Source of the DNA: Chryseobacterium sp. G0162
GTDB lineage: Bacteria > Bacteroidota > Bacteroidia > Flavobacteriales > Weeksellaceae
Length of the DNA stretch: 64,000 nucleotides
Reading direction: 5' to 3'
NCBI RefSeq assembly: GCF_003815715.1
Contig: NZ_CP033922.1
Coordinates: 744,001-808,000, forward strand
Position numbers and translations under genes: made by a program. The notes under the pieces were generated by a model that was not told where the DNA came from, made no database searches, and saw only the letters and a list, made by a program, of their open reading frames with translations. This document shows positions 42,740 to 50,936 of the stretch, one piece after another. Position 1 is the first letter of the stretch. Each line of letters begins with the position of its first letter.

Positions 42740-43115
42740 TGATTTTGTTTACAATTCTATGGATTCCGTGTTTAATAAGTTCACTATTGAAATTAATAAG
42801 AAGTCCGAGTTTTATATTAGTTTGTTTTAAATAAGTCAACACCTGAGCATTGAAAATAGGATGCAGTTCCAAGACAGCCTTAACTTCGATGATTACTTTA
42901 TCTTCTACAATCAAATCAATTTTATATGCATTTTCTATCGAGATTTCCTTGTATTGAAGTGATAAAGCAACTTGTTGTTTAACATTAAAACCTAAGGTTC
43001 TTAATTCGTAAGCTAATGCTGTTTCATAAGCGTTTTCTAGTAGCCCAACACCTAAGTTTTTATGGACTTCTATAGCGGCGCCTATTATTTTGTAAGATAA
43101 TTCGTTTTCGGTCAT
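42729..43115 (-). CDS. GxxExxY protein
   Basis: 128-residue protein with the family signature GVGLLENAYETALAYEL, preceded by IIGAAIEVHKNL. The middle block YKIDLIVEDKVIIEVKAVLELHPIFNAQVLTYLKQT carries a D...ExK arrangement typical of PD-(D/E)xK nuclease folds. The function is unknown. The gene overlaps the beta-mannosidase start by 11 bp and has no other link to it. Its 5' end and upstream sequence are present twice more, as degenerate copies, in the next 700 bp. Confidence 0.87.
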   Translation of the reverse strand: MTENELSYKIIGAAIEVHKNLGVGLLENAYETALAYELRTLGFNVKQQVALSLQYKEISIENAYKIDLIVEDKVIIEVKAVLELHPIFNAQVLTYLKQTNIKLGLLINFNSELIKHGIHRIVNKIIDA

Positions 43116-43134
43116 TTGTGTTTGTATATTTTTT

Positions 43135-43301
43135 TAAACGCAAAGTTTTTATTTTGCGTACGCATTATCTTTAAGGGAGCTAAGAAAGAATCGATTTGCA
43201 ATCGATTATGATGAAGCGGATGTTATCTATCTGCTTATTTAGCGACTTTGTCGCCTTACTTTGCTTCCTTAAAAATATATTAATAAGACTTTGCGTCTAA
43301 A
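43135..43301. repeat. TIR element, copy A
   Basis: About 167 bp starting TAAACGCAAAGTTTT and ending AAGACTTTGCGTCTAAA, partly inverted ends, directly upstream of the GxxExxY start. Inside are the hairpin AATCGATTTGCAATCGATT and a GCGAC-TTTGTCGC hairpin, with many bases shared with copies B and C. Confidence 0.8.
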
Positions 43302-43319
43302 TTAATTCTAATATCGTAT

Positions 43320-43446
43320 ACTTTTCAAATAAACTTCCTCTTATAGTAGGCTATTTATGTACATTTTCTAATAATCCTACATCTTATTTCTTAGGAACCT
43401 CTATAGCTGCTCCTATTATTTTGTAAGATAATTTATTCTCGGTCAT
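43320..43446 (-). pseudogene. Truncated copy of the GxxExxY 5' end (copy 1)
   Basis: Read on the minus strand from the ATG at 43446 it gives MTENKLSYKIIGAAIEV, nearly identical to the intact gene, then PKK and a stop where the gene has HKNLG. After the stop, VGLLEN resumes the GxxExxY motif before further stops. The piece covers only the first 30 or so codons and their upstream sequence. Confidence 0.8.
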
Positions 43447-43465
43447 TTGTGTTTGTATATTTTTT

Positions 43466-43640
43466 TAAACGCAAAGTTTTTATTTACAGTACGCATTATC
43501 TTTAAGGGAGCTAAGAAAGAATCGATTTGCAATCGATTATGATGAAGCGGATGTTATCTATCTGCTTATTTAGCGGCTTTGCCGCCTTACTTTACTTCCT
43601 TAAAACATAATACACTATTAGATAAAACTTTGCGTCTAAA
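43466..43640. repeat. TIR element, copy B
   Basis: About 175 bp with ends TAAACGCAAAGTTTT and ATAAAACTTTGCGTCTAA, sharing the AATCGATT hairpin and a GCGGCTTTGCCGC hairpin with copies A and C. Confidence 0.8.
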
Positions 43641-43649
43641 TTAATTCTA

Positions 43650-43785
43650 ATATCGTATACTTTTCAAATAAACTTCCTCTTATAGTAGGCTATTTATATA
43701 CATTTTCTAATAATCCTACATCTTATTTCTTAGGAACCTCTATAGCTGCTCCTATTATTTTGTAAAATAATTTATTCTCGGTCAT
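43650..43785 (-). pseudogene. Truncated copy of the GxxExxY 5' end (copy 2)
   Basis: Same structure as copy 1, from the ATG at 43785 on the minus strand: MTENKLFYKIIGAAIEV, then PKK and a stop. It is 339 bp from copy 1, which is 331 bp from the intact gene start. Confidence 0.8.
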
Positions 43786-43804
43786 TTGTGTTTGTATATT
43801 TTTT

Positions 43805-43976
43805 TAAACGCAAAGTTTTATTTTGCGTACGTATTCCTTTTAAGTGGGCTAAGAGGGAATCGATTTGCAATCGATTATGATGAAGCGGATATTATCCATC
43901 TGCTTATTTAGCGGCTTTGCCGCCTTACTTTGCTTCCTTAAAACATAATACACTATTAGATAAAACTTTGCGTTTA
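43805..43976. repeat. TIR element, copy C
   Basis: 172 bp with perfect 17-bp terminal inverted repeats (TAAACGCAAAGTTTTAT at 43805-43821, complement at 43960-43976). It shares inner hairpins with A and B. It carries no protein and looks like a MITE-type element. Confidence 0.83.
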
Positions 43977-44036
43977 AATATATTTTCAATATTATCTACT
44001 TTTCAAAAAATAATCTCCCAAAAAACTAATAGTAGT

Positions 44037-44099
44037 TTTGTCATTCCGAGGGACGGAGGAATCCAGATTCTTCGCTATGCTCAGAATGACAAATTAGAT
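44037..44099. repeat. Dispersed TTTGTCATTC...GAATGACAAA repeat
   Basis: Inverted ends TTTGTCATTC (44037-44046) and GAATGACAAA enclose GGAATCCAGATTCTTCG. Similar units occur at about 58370, 61345 and 61530. Short non-coding repeats of this type are common in flavobacterial intergenic space. Confidence 0.7.
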
Positions 44100-44108
44100 A
44101 TTTAGTGA

Positions 44109-44771
44109 TTATTTATTCTTCAAAGCAATCACCTCATCAGGATTAGCAAAAGATCCTCCATCAGTAATCGCTGAAGAGTGGAAGTAACCGGCTTTTGTAG
44201 CTTGTCTTATCTCCTCAATATTTGAGGAACGAAGACCACCGCCTACAAGAATTTCAATTCTTCCATTGGAAAGGGTAACTAATTTTTTCAGGTTTTCTTT
44301 TCCTTCTGAAACATTAGGCTTCTGCCCTGATGTGAGAATGGTTGTAAAACCACATTCAATGACTTTTTCCAAAGATTCTTCCAGGCCTTTTGCCCTGTCG
44401 AAGGCCCGATGGAATGTACAAGGAAGTGGTGAAGCCAATTCAATCAAAGCTTTATTCTGTGCCTTATTCACCTCATCATTTTCATCCAGAATACCGAATA
44501 CGAAACCATCAATATTCAATGATTTCAATGCGGTTAAGTCGGTCTTCATCTGCTCAAATTCATTATCCGAATAAGTAAAATCACCTCCTCTGGGACGGAT
44601 CATCACAAAGATTGGAATATTTATTTTCTCTCTTAATTTTTTTGTAGATTCAAAATCGGGAGTTGTTCCTCCTTCACTTAATCCTGAACAAAGTTCTATT
44701 CTATCAGCTCCATTTTCAAAAGCAATCATTGCTGATTCAGGATTAAAACATGCTATTTCTATTTTTGACAT
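44109..44771 (-). CDS. cutC: CutC-family protein
   Basis: 220-residue TIM-barrel protein of the CutC family. KIEIACFNPESAMIAFENGADRIELCSGLSEGGTTPDF at the N-terminus, IFVMIRPRGGDFTYSDNEFEQMKTD and HRAFDRAKG are the family core. Although named for copper homeostasis, the true activity is unsettled. The gene lies in a row with beta-mannosidase and glycosylasparaginase on the same strand, which suits a carbohydrate-related role more than copper handling. It starts 15 bp after the lipoprotein gene stop, so the two are likely cotranscribed. Confidence 0.92.
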   Translation of the reverse strand: MSKIEIACFNPESAMIAFENGADRIELCSGLSEGGTTPDFESTKKLREKINIPIFVMIRPRGGDFTYSDNEFEQMKTDLTALKSLNIDGFVFGILDENDEVNKAQNKALIELASPLPCTFHRAFDRAKGLEESLEKVIECGFTTILTSGQKPNVSEGKENLKKLVTLSNGRIEILVGGGLRSSNIEEIRQATKAGYFHSSAITDGGSFANPDEVIALKNK

Positions 44772-44786
44772 CGTCTTTTTTATCTT

Positions 44787-45353
44787 TTAATTAAATTCGG
44801 GAATATCTTGCAGTACATCGGCTATCAAAAAAGAATCCTTATCTTTTCTAACTTTAACTTTTACAGGATATATAGCTTTTAATGCTTTATCATTAAGAAC
44901 AACATCAAACAAGTAGCTGTTATCATTTTCAGAGATCAACTGGCATTTTGTTACCTGCACTTTATCCCAATCCTGGCCTGCGATTAAGAATCCAACTCCT
45001 ATGCCCGCCTTTTTAGTATCGAACTTCCCTTTCCATTTGTCATTGAATTCTTTTTCTGTAAGACTTCCATCTACATCCATATCAACACTCATCGCATCAC
45101 CTTTATAATCGTAATACTCTTTGGTGGTTATTTTCTGCATATTCTTATCCAGGTTACCAAGATCTGACTTAAAGTACTCTTCAATACTTTTTTCCAGCCA
45201 TTTTTTCGCTTCTTCTGCTTCATTAGTTTGAGCCTTCGTATGCAGTACCACTTTTTCTTTCACTTCAGGTTCTGGTTGGGTTGCAATTGCTTCTTTCTTT
45301 TCTTCTTTACATCCTATTATTAAAAATAATGAAGCGATGATCGTTCTTTTCAT
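44787..45353 (-). CDS. Hypothetical lipoprotein
   Basis: 188-residue lipoprotein: signal MKRTIIASLFLIIGC with Cys15, then a Glu/Lys-rich linker (KEEKKEAIATQPEPEVKEKVV), then a folded domain of about 140 residues (EEAKKWLEKSIEEYFKSDLGNLDKNMQKITTKEYYDYKGDAMSVDMDVDGSLTEKEFNDKW). This is not a family I can name. It lies between cutC and the glycosylasparaginase gene, on the same strand, and shares a transcript with cutC. Confidence 0.78.
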   Translation of the reverse strand: MKRTIIASLFLIIGCKEEKKEAIATQPEPEVKEKVVLHTKAQTNEAEEAKKWLEKSIEEYFKSDLGNLDKNMQKITTKEYYDYKGDAMSVDMDVDGSLTEKEFNDKWKGKFDTKKAGIGVGFLIAGQDWDKVQVTKCQLISENDNSYLFDVVLNDKALKAIYPVKVKVRKDKDSFLIADVLQDIPEFN

Positions 45354-45508
45354 ATTCTATTGGTCTATTTTTTGGCAATGCCGCTTATATTTAGTTTATA
45401 TGTATTGGTTTATATGCAGATACAGGTAAATTAAAGATTTCCTGCTTTCTTAACCATGAATACAAGAATAATTCATTAGTGCATTCGTGGCCATAGAAAA
45501 ATTGTGTA

Positions 45509-46504
45509 TTATTTCACTGCAAACTCAGGTGTTTCCAGGCGATTGCCTTTCTGGTCATATACTGCGAAATTAAATCCATCCTGGATGCAATAGGCACCAT
45601 ATTCTCCTTTTTTATTGATAGCGATAAAGCCTACCTGAATATCTTTAAGGTTTTTATTTCTTCTCTGGTTGATCTTTACAATTCTATCTACCGCTTCTTT
45701 ACAAGCCTGTTGTGGACTTCTTCCCTGTCTCATCAATTCTACCACAAGATGTGTTCCTACTGTTCTGATCACTTCTTCCCCATGTCCGGTTGCTGTTGCA
45801 GCTCCCACTTCATTATCTACAAATAACCCTGCTCCGATAATAGGGGAATCTCCTACTCTTCCATGCATTTTGAAAGCCATTCCACTGGTTGTACAAGCTC
45901 CTGAAAGGTTTCCTTGCGCATCAAGAGCAATCATTCCTATGGTATCATGATTTTCAATATTAGCAATAGGTTTATATTTACTTGTTTTCAACCATTCTTT
46001 CCATTCTTTTTCGGATTCTTCCGTAAGAAGGTTTTCTTTTTTGAAGCCCTGTGAAAGGGCAAATTGTAATGCTCCGTCTCCTACCAACATGACGTGAGGT
46101 GTCTTTTCCATTACCCCTCTTGCTACGGAAATAGGATTTTTAATATGTTCCAGACAAGCCACTGAACCGATATTGTAATTATCATCCATGATACAGGCAT
46201 CCAATGTTACCCTGCCATCTCTGTCTGGGCGTCCACCGTACCCAACACTTCTTTCTTTAGGATCTAATTCTACCAGTCGGACTCCTTTTTCAACCGCATC
46301 CAGAGCTTTTCCTCCTTTTCCAAGGATTGTCCAGGCTTCTTCATTGGCTTTGATCCCAAAATTCCAGGTTGAAAGAACGATAGGTTTATTGGCAACGGTA
46401 TTGTTTTCAGGTAATTCTTTCGCCATTAGATCCAATGGATTTACAGCCAGTGCTGCTGTAGCGATTCCCAGTTTTTTGATAAAACTTCTTCGGTTATTAT
46501 TCAT
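45509..46504 (-). CDS. Glycosylasparaginase (N4-GlcNAc-L-asparaginase)
   Basis: 331-residue Ntn-hydrolase very similar in layout to the Flavobacterium (Elizabethkingia) meningosepticum enzyme. Precursor cleavage site HD-T at Asp187-Thr188 (ENHDTIGM), where Thr becomes the N-terminal nucleophile; Trp47 in STWNFG and the GRVGDSPIIGAGLFVDNEVGAATATGHGE block bind substrate. The N-terminus NNNRRSFIKKLGIATAALA carries a Tat-like RR motif, consistent with export after folding. It hydrolyses the GlcNAc-Asn bond of N-glycoproteins. It lies upstream of the lipoprotein and cutC genes. Confidence 0.94.
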   Translation of the reverse strand: MNNNRRSFIKKLGIATAALAVNPLDLMAKELPENNTVANKPIVLSTWNFGIKANEEAWTILGKGGKALDAVEKGVRLVELDPKERSVGYGGRPDRDGRVTLDACIMDDNYNIGSVACLEHIKNPISVARGVMEKTPHVMLVGDGALQFALSQGFKKENLLTEESEKEWKEWLKTSKYKPIANIENHDTIGMIALDAQGNLSGACTTSGMAFKMHGRVGDSPIIGAGLFVDNEVGAATATGHGEEVIRTVGTHLVVELMRQGRSPQQACKEAVDRIVKINQRRNKNLKDIQVGFIAINKKGEYGAYCIQDGFNFAVYDQKGNRLETPEFAVK

Positions 46505-46612
46505 TGTATATCAAAATTATAGTATGAACAAATCTAAAAAAAACTTCTCTGAAATCCTTAGTCTCGCTTAACGAATATTGATATACTATTTTTAGCTATC
46601 TTTACTGCTGTA

Positions 46613-47218
46613 ATGGATGCGTTTAAAACTTTCAGGAATATTATTTTCTTTCAGGATTTATCTGATGAGGAAATTAATGTTTTGGTAAGCATCAGTACGC
46701 CCAAACTTCTTCGAAAAAAAGAAATACTGGCAGAACCGGGACAGTCTTTTAATCAGTTATTTATTCTTTCCAACGGATTACTGAGATTTTTCTTTGATGA
46801 TGAAAATGGTATTGAAACTAATCTTTTTTTACCTTCAGAAAAAGAAGCTGCTATTATGGAGAGTCCGGAATCATTTTCGGAAAAAAGTGAAAGAAAATAT
46901 ACGATTGAAGCTGTTATAGAATCTCAGATCTTTTTATTTAACAAAACTGAATTTGAAGAATTGGCATTCCAGCACAGAGGAATTTATAACGCGTATCTGA
47001 AATCTTTAAAACAGATCATTAACACTTTAAAGGTACGCACCGAGCAGCTTTGCTCCACCTCTCCTCATTCACGATATGAAGACTTTCTGGAAACCCGTCC
47101 TTTCACTTCTCAAAACGCCAATAGAAAGTATATTGCTAATTTTCTGGGCATCACTCCCAATTCGCTTTCAAGGATGACTGCAAGGGTTCATAAAAAAAGA
47201 AACGAAAGAAAAAAATAA
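46613..47218 (+). CDS. Crp/Fnr-family transcriptional regulator
   Basis: 201-residue regulator with an N-terminal cyclic-nucleotide-like barrel (EILAEPGQSFNQLFILSNGLLRFFFDDENGIETNLFLPSEKEAAIMESPESF) and a C-terminal HTH (ANRKYIANFLGITPNSLSRMTARVHKKR). No iron-sulfur cysteines. It diverges from the glycosylasparaginase gene and lies upstream of the efflux set, so either may be its target. The gap to the efflux genes is about 210 bp. Confidence 0.87.
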   Translation: MDAFKTFRNIIFFQDLSDEEINVLVSISTPKLLRKKEILAEPGQSFNQLFILSNGLLRFFFDDENGIETNLFLPSEKEAAIMESPESFSEKSERKYTIEAVIESQIFLFNKTEFEELAFQHRGIYNAYLKSLKQIINTLKVRTEQLCSTSPHSRYEDFLETRPFTSQNANRKYIANFLGITPNSLSRMTARVHKKRNERKK

Positions 47219-47433
47219 CTTAGGAATACTTTTTCTCACTTTATTCGATCTATTTTTGCTTACTCAAAATACTGTTACACAAATTATTAAAAGCAAAAAT
47301 GAGAAAAATATCATTTACAAAACACTATCTATTATAGAAATATTATTAGGACTTTAAGTTAACCAACTGACATTGATTAATGTTTCGGTTACCATCTTGT
47401 TTTACATTTCATTCTACCTTATACAATTATATT

Positions 47434-47793
47434 ATGCAAAGAATATCCATACTTCTCTGCCTGTTACTTTCATGCAATTTTGTTCAGGCATCTACAGGCG
47501 GCATAGAAGATCATATAGCTGATGGTGCATCCTGGCTCATCTTACTTGTTTTACCTTTTGCCGGGATCTACCTTTTCTGGAAAGTTCACATTTATCCGGA
47601 GAAAGTAGCCGAAAAAAAGAATCATCCTCAGCTCAACGCCATAAAAAGTATGTGCCTCCTTTCCCTTGTTTTTGGAGGCCTTTTATGGCCGATTGCCTTA
47701 ATCTGGGCGAATTATGATTACACCAATCAGAATGAACAAAAAAAAGATTCGGAGACTACTGAACCTGAAGAAATTAACACAATTGAAAATTAA
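47434..47793 (+). CDS. DUF3302-like inner-membrane protein
   Basis: 119-residue membrane protein from the ATG at 47434 (signal-like MQRISILLCLLLSCNFVQAS); a start at 47380 would add 18 residues outside the family. It has two further spans (SWLILLVLPFAGIYLFWKVHIYPEK; MCLLSLVFGGLLWPIALIWANYDY). It resembles DUF3302 (YiaW-type), which in Escherichia coli lies beside the HlyD-like YiaV. Here too the HlyD-like gene follows 5 bp later. A role as inner-membrane partner of that adaptor is inferred. Confidence 0.82.
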   Translation: MQRISILLCLLLSCNFVQASTGGIEDHIADGASWLILLVLPFAGIYLFWKVHIYPEKVAEKKNHPQLNAIKSMCLLSLVFGGLLWPIALIWANYDYTNQNEQKKDSETTEPEEINTIEN

Positions 47794-47798
47794 CCAAC

Positions 47799-48956
47799 AT
47801 GCTAGAATTACTCATTGCGATATATGCCGGAATCTGCTGGCTTCTCATTAAAAAGTTAAAATTAATTCCCTGGACATTTACCACTCAGGTTGTGGTATAC
47901 TCTCTTCCCATTTTTGGATCTATCGCTTTAATATTAAGCCTCAACTACTATTGTCCCATTACTTCTGACGTGAAGGTCGGGAACAGAAGTGTTGATATTA
48001 CTACTCAGGTGCTGGGAAAGGTAAAAAAGGTATACGTAAAAACCAATCAGGAAGTAAAGAAAGGGGATACTTTATTTGTATTAGACAGAGAGCCCTATGT
48101 ACAGGAAATTAAATCGCTGGAAGCGAAACTCAGCAATATGAAAGCTACCGTGAGCTCTTACAATACAGATATTTCTGCTTCCCAAAAAAATATTGCAGGA
48201 TTACAATCACAGTTGGATTTAGCTAATAAGAGAGTGAATCAATATAAGGAACTTGTGGATGCAGGCGCTGCTAACAGATTTGATCTGGAACAGGCAATAA
48301 CCAACGTAAATGATCTTCAGTCGCGAATCAGTGCAGCTCAAGCACAACAACAATCTTTGGAAACAAAATCTAATGCTTCTTACAATGGAGAAAACTCTTC
48401 AGTATCTGAGATTCAGGCAAAACTGGATCAGGCAAAATGGAATCTGTCTCAAACTGTTGTTTTAGCTCCTACAGATGGAACCATCCCGAATGTTCAGCTT
48501 AATGAAGGAGCAATTATGGCTCCATTTAAATCTGCTTTTGTTTTGATCCAGAAACAACAATCTGTTATCGGATTCTTTGCACAGAATGAACTTGAAGCGG
48601 TAAAAAACGGTGATGAAGTAGAGCTGGCTCTTAAAACGGAACCGGGAAAGGTGGTTAAAGCCAAACTAGAATACGTTATTGATGCTACCAGCCAGGGAAT
48701 TATGAATAATGCCGGAGGAATGCTGGGTGGAAATGGCTCTACTGCAGGTCTTCCTGATACTGCCAGACAACTGCCGGAAACAGACGGAAAACTCATTGCC
48801 AAATTTATACTGGAAGACCATCAAAAACAATTGACTGTGGGTGCCAGAGGAACTGCGGTGATCTATTCGGACCATATCAAACCTTTACATCTTATCCGAA
48901 AAGTAATGGTACGAATCAACAGTAAAATCAACTTCCTGATCCTTAAACTTCACTAA
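47799..48956 (+). CDS. HlyD-family periplasmic adaptor (membrane fusion protein)
   Basis: 385-residue protein: one or two N-terminal spans (1-50), a biotinyl-lipoyl-like half (RSVDITTQVLGKVKKVYVKTNQEVKKGDTLFVLD), a long coiled coil (about 110-215; LEAKLSNMKATVSSYNTDISASQKNIAGLQSQLDLANKRVNQYKEL), and the second half (APTDGTIPNVQLNEGAIM). This is the YiaV/EmrA-like shape that bridges an inner-membrane unit to an outer-membrane channel. It is cotranscribed with the DUF3302-like gene and the TolC-like gene. Confidence 0.9.
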   Translation: MLELLIAIYAGICWLLIKKLKLIPWTFTTQVVVYSLPIFGSIALILSLNYYCPITSDVKVGNRSVDITTQVLGKVKKVYVKTNQEVKKGDTLFVLDREPYVQEIKSLEAKLSNMKATVSSYNTDISASQKNIAGLQSQLDLANKRVNQYKELVDAGAANRFDLEQAITNVNDLQSRISAAQAQQQSLETKSNASYNGENSSVSEIQAKLDQAKWNLSQTVVLAPTDGTIPNVQLNEGAIMAPFKSAFVLIQKQQSVIGFFAQNELEAVKNGDEVELALKTEPGKVVKAKLEYVIDATSQGIMNNAGGMLGGNGSTAGLPDTARQLPETDGKLIAKFILEDHQKQLTVGARGTAVIYSDHIKPLHLIRKVMVRINSKINFLILKLH

Positions 48957-48957
48957 T

Positions 48958-50358
48958 ATGTATAAAAGATTAATGATACTGGGAATGCTTTCTTTGGGAC
49001 TTAGTTCATGCATTGGCTACAAAGAACCTACCAAAGAAAATATTGCCCAGTTGAAGAAAAATAGTGAAATAGCGTCTCCTATTACGATTCCGGATGACTG
49101 GATTTTTGACCGAAATGCCAACATAAGATCACTTTCTTATGACTGGATTACAGATCTTAAGACTCCTCAGCTGGAAACTTTTATCAATGAAGGAATGCAA
49201 TATAATGCTGACATCATCATTGCTAAAGAAAAGCTCAATCAGATTGAGCTGGCAATGGAAATTGCGGGAAGTAATCTTTATCCAAGTGTGAGTGCTGTAG
49301 CTAATACCTCTAATAATCTGGTGAGCGAAAGTCAGATCCGCCGTCTTGCATTGAAGGCCAATTGGGAAATTGATTTATGGGGTAAAAATAAATCTGCGCA
49401 AATGGCCAGTACGAGTGATTATTTCTCTGCCAAACATCAGAATACACTCCTATACCAGTCAATTGCTGCCATGATTGCCAAAGCATATTATCTTAATATT
49501 GCAGGGAATATTCAGGAGAATAAGATTGAAGGTTATATTCAGAAAACCAAAGAACTTGAAAAGCTGTATACTATTCAGAAGAAAGTAGGAACAGCCAATG
49601 CGTTGGATCTATCTAATATTGCTGCCGAAATTATTTCTTTGGAAGGATATCTTGAAAAAATCAGAAATGCCAACACACAGTCCAGAAGATCTCTTGAGCT
49701 TTTAACCGGAAAATATCCTGAAGGAAAACTGGAAACACAGAATTTTTTCATTCCTGTACAGAACAACATTCCTTCGACTTTTCCATTAGAGCTTTTGGAA
49801 AACAGATCTGATATTCAGGCTTATCATTTTCAGATAGAAAAATCTTTTTACGAAGTACAGCAGGCTAAAGCAGCAAGGCTTCCTTCTCTTAATATAAATA
49901 CTTCTTTAGGAACCGCGGGAAGTAATGTAGAAGCGATCAACTCTTTATTCTCGAACCCATTATTAAGAGTGGGTGGTGGATTGGTCTCTCCTATTTTCAA
50001 TAATGGAAAACTTAAAAAGAATGTAGAAATAAAAACTTCTCAGCAAAAACAGATTGTTGAAGAGTATTCAAAAGCAGTTCTAAATGCGTTAAACGAAGTG
50101 GAATCATCATTAGCCAATCTGAACTCTATTGAAAAACAAAGTGATTTCAGCCGAAAAGCCATCAATGAGCTGAACACTAATATAAACCTTACCCAAAAGC
50201 AAATTAAGGTAGGAACCAATAACAGTTTTATCCTGATCCGGAAACAACGGGATCTTCTTAAAAATGAAATGAACCTCATCAATCTTGAGCTTCAGGACAA
50301 AATGGAACGCATCAACCTTTATATGGCTCTGGGTGCCAAGAACTTCATATTTTCATAA
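48958..50358 (+). CDS. TolC/NodT-type outer-membrane efflux lipoprotein
   Basis: 466-residue outer-membrane factor with lipobox (GLSSCIGY, Cys18). NodT-like features: SYDWITDLKTPQLETFINEGMQYNADIIIAKEKLNQIELAME, LKANWEIDLWGKNKS and the second repeat LENRSDIQAYHFQIEKSFYEVQQAKAARLPSLNINTSLGTAG. It starts 1 bp after the adaptor stop. With the adaptor and DUF3302-like protein it makes a three-gene export set that lacks any RND, MFS or ABC permease. Confidence 0.93.
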   Translation: MYKRLMILGMLSLGLSSCIGYKEPTKENIAQLKKNSEIASPITIPDDWIFDRNANIRSLSYDWITDLKTPQLETFINEGMQYNADIIIAKEKLNQIELAMEIAGSNLYPSVSAVANTSNNLVSESQIRRLALKANWEIDLWGKNKSAQMASTSDYFSAKHQNTLLYQSIAAMIAKAYYLNIAGNIQENKIEGYIQKTKELEKLYTIQKKVGTANALDLSNIAAEIISLEGYLEKIRNANTQSRRSLELLTGKYPEGKLETQNFFIPVQNNIPSTFPLELLENRSDIQAYHFQIEKSFYEVQQAKAARLPSLNINTSLGTAGSNVEAINSLFSNPLLRVGGGLVSPIFNNGKLKKNVEIKTSQQKQIVEEYSKAVLNALNEVESSLANLNSIEKQSDFSRKAINELNTNINLTQKQIKVGTNNSFILIRKQRDLLKNEMNLINLELQDKMERINLYMALGAKNFIFS

Positions 50359-50368
50359 TTTTATACTC

Positions 50369-50405
50369 AATAAAGACTGTTGAAATATTATCACCAGTCT
50401 TTATT
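50369..50405. terminator. Bidirectional terminator
   Basis: Stem AATAAAGACTG (50369-50379) with CAGTCTTTATT (50395-50405), between the convergent efflux and YeeE/YedE genes. Confidence 0.8.
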
Positions 50406-50423
50406 CATTTTATTCCTTTAGCT

Positions 50424-50912
50424 TTAATGGGGAAGTTTATCTCTGAAATACCCATACACCCAGGTTCCGGCAACAGCACTTAAAAGAGTAACAGATACTG
50501 CCAAGGCTCCTGTTCCGATCTGGGCAAAAAGCGGCCCTGGGCAAGCTCCGGTAATCGCCCAGCCAAAACCAAAGATCAATCCTCCATAAATCTGACCTTT
50601 ATTGAATTTTTTAGAGGTAAATGTAATGGGTTCTCCGTACATTGTTTTGATATTGAATCTCTTAATCAGCCACACTGAAAGCATTCCCACTAAAACAGCA
50701 CTTCCAATAATTCCATACATATGAAATGATTGCAGGCGGAACATTTCCTGAATTCTGAACCAACTGATGACTTCAGCCTTCACGAAAATAATTCCAAATA
50801 TAATTCCCGCTGCCAAATATTTTAAGTGGTAATACCACGGATGCTTTAATGTACTTTCATTGACGCAAAGAGTATCCTGATGACTCATATTTTGCTCTTG
50901 TTCTTTTATCAT
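50424..50912 (-). CDS. YeeE/YedE-type membrane protein (DUF6691-like)
   Basis: 162-residue half-size YeeE/YedE protein of four spans. GQIYGGLIFGFGWAITGACPGPLFAQIGTGA holds the conserved CPG cysteine of the family, which handles thiosulfate or sulfide-type sulfur. The first 35 residues are hydrophilic, unlike the partner protein upstream. The two proteins are encoded in order 25 bp apart and probably form a two-part channel for sulfur compounds, as in other sulfur clusters with an MBL-rhodanese protein. Confidence 0.85.
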   Translation of the reverse strand: MIKEQEQNMSHQDTLCVNESTLKHPWYYHLKYLAAGIIFGIIFVKAEVISWFRIQEMFRLQSFHMYGIIGSAVLVGMLSVWLIKRFNIKTMYGEPITFTSKKFNKGQIYGGLIFGFGWAITGACPGPLFAQIGTGALAVSVTLLSAVAGTWVYGYFRDKLPH

Positions 50913-50936
50913 TGATTTGATTCTTAAAAATTAAAC

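Noticed and set aside
43466..43640. Insertion sequence with transposase
   Set aside because: No open frame of suitable length lies inside; only a short non-autonomous element can be supported.
43135..43976. CRISPR array
   Set aside because: The units are about 335 bp with long similar spacers made of gene fragments, unlike CRISPR repeats and spacers.
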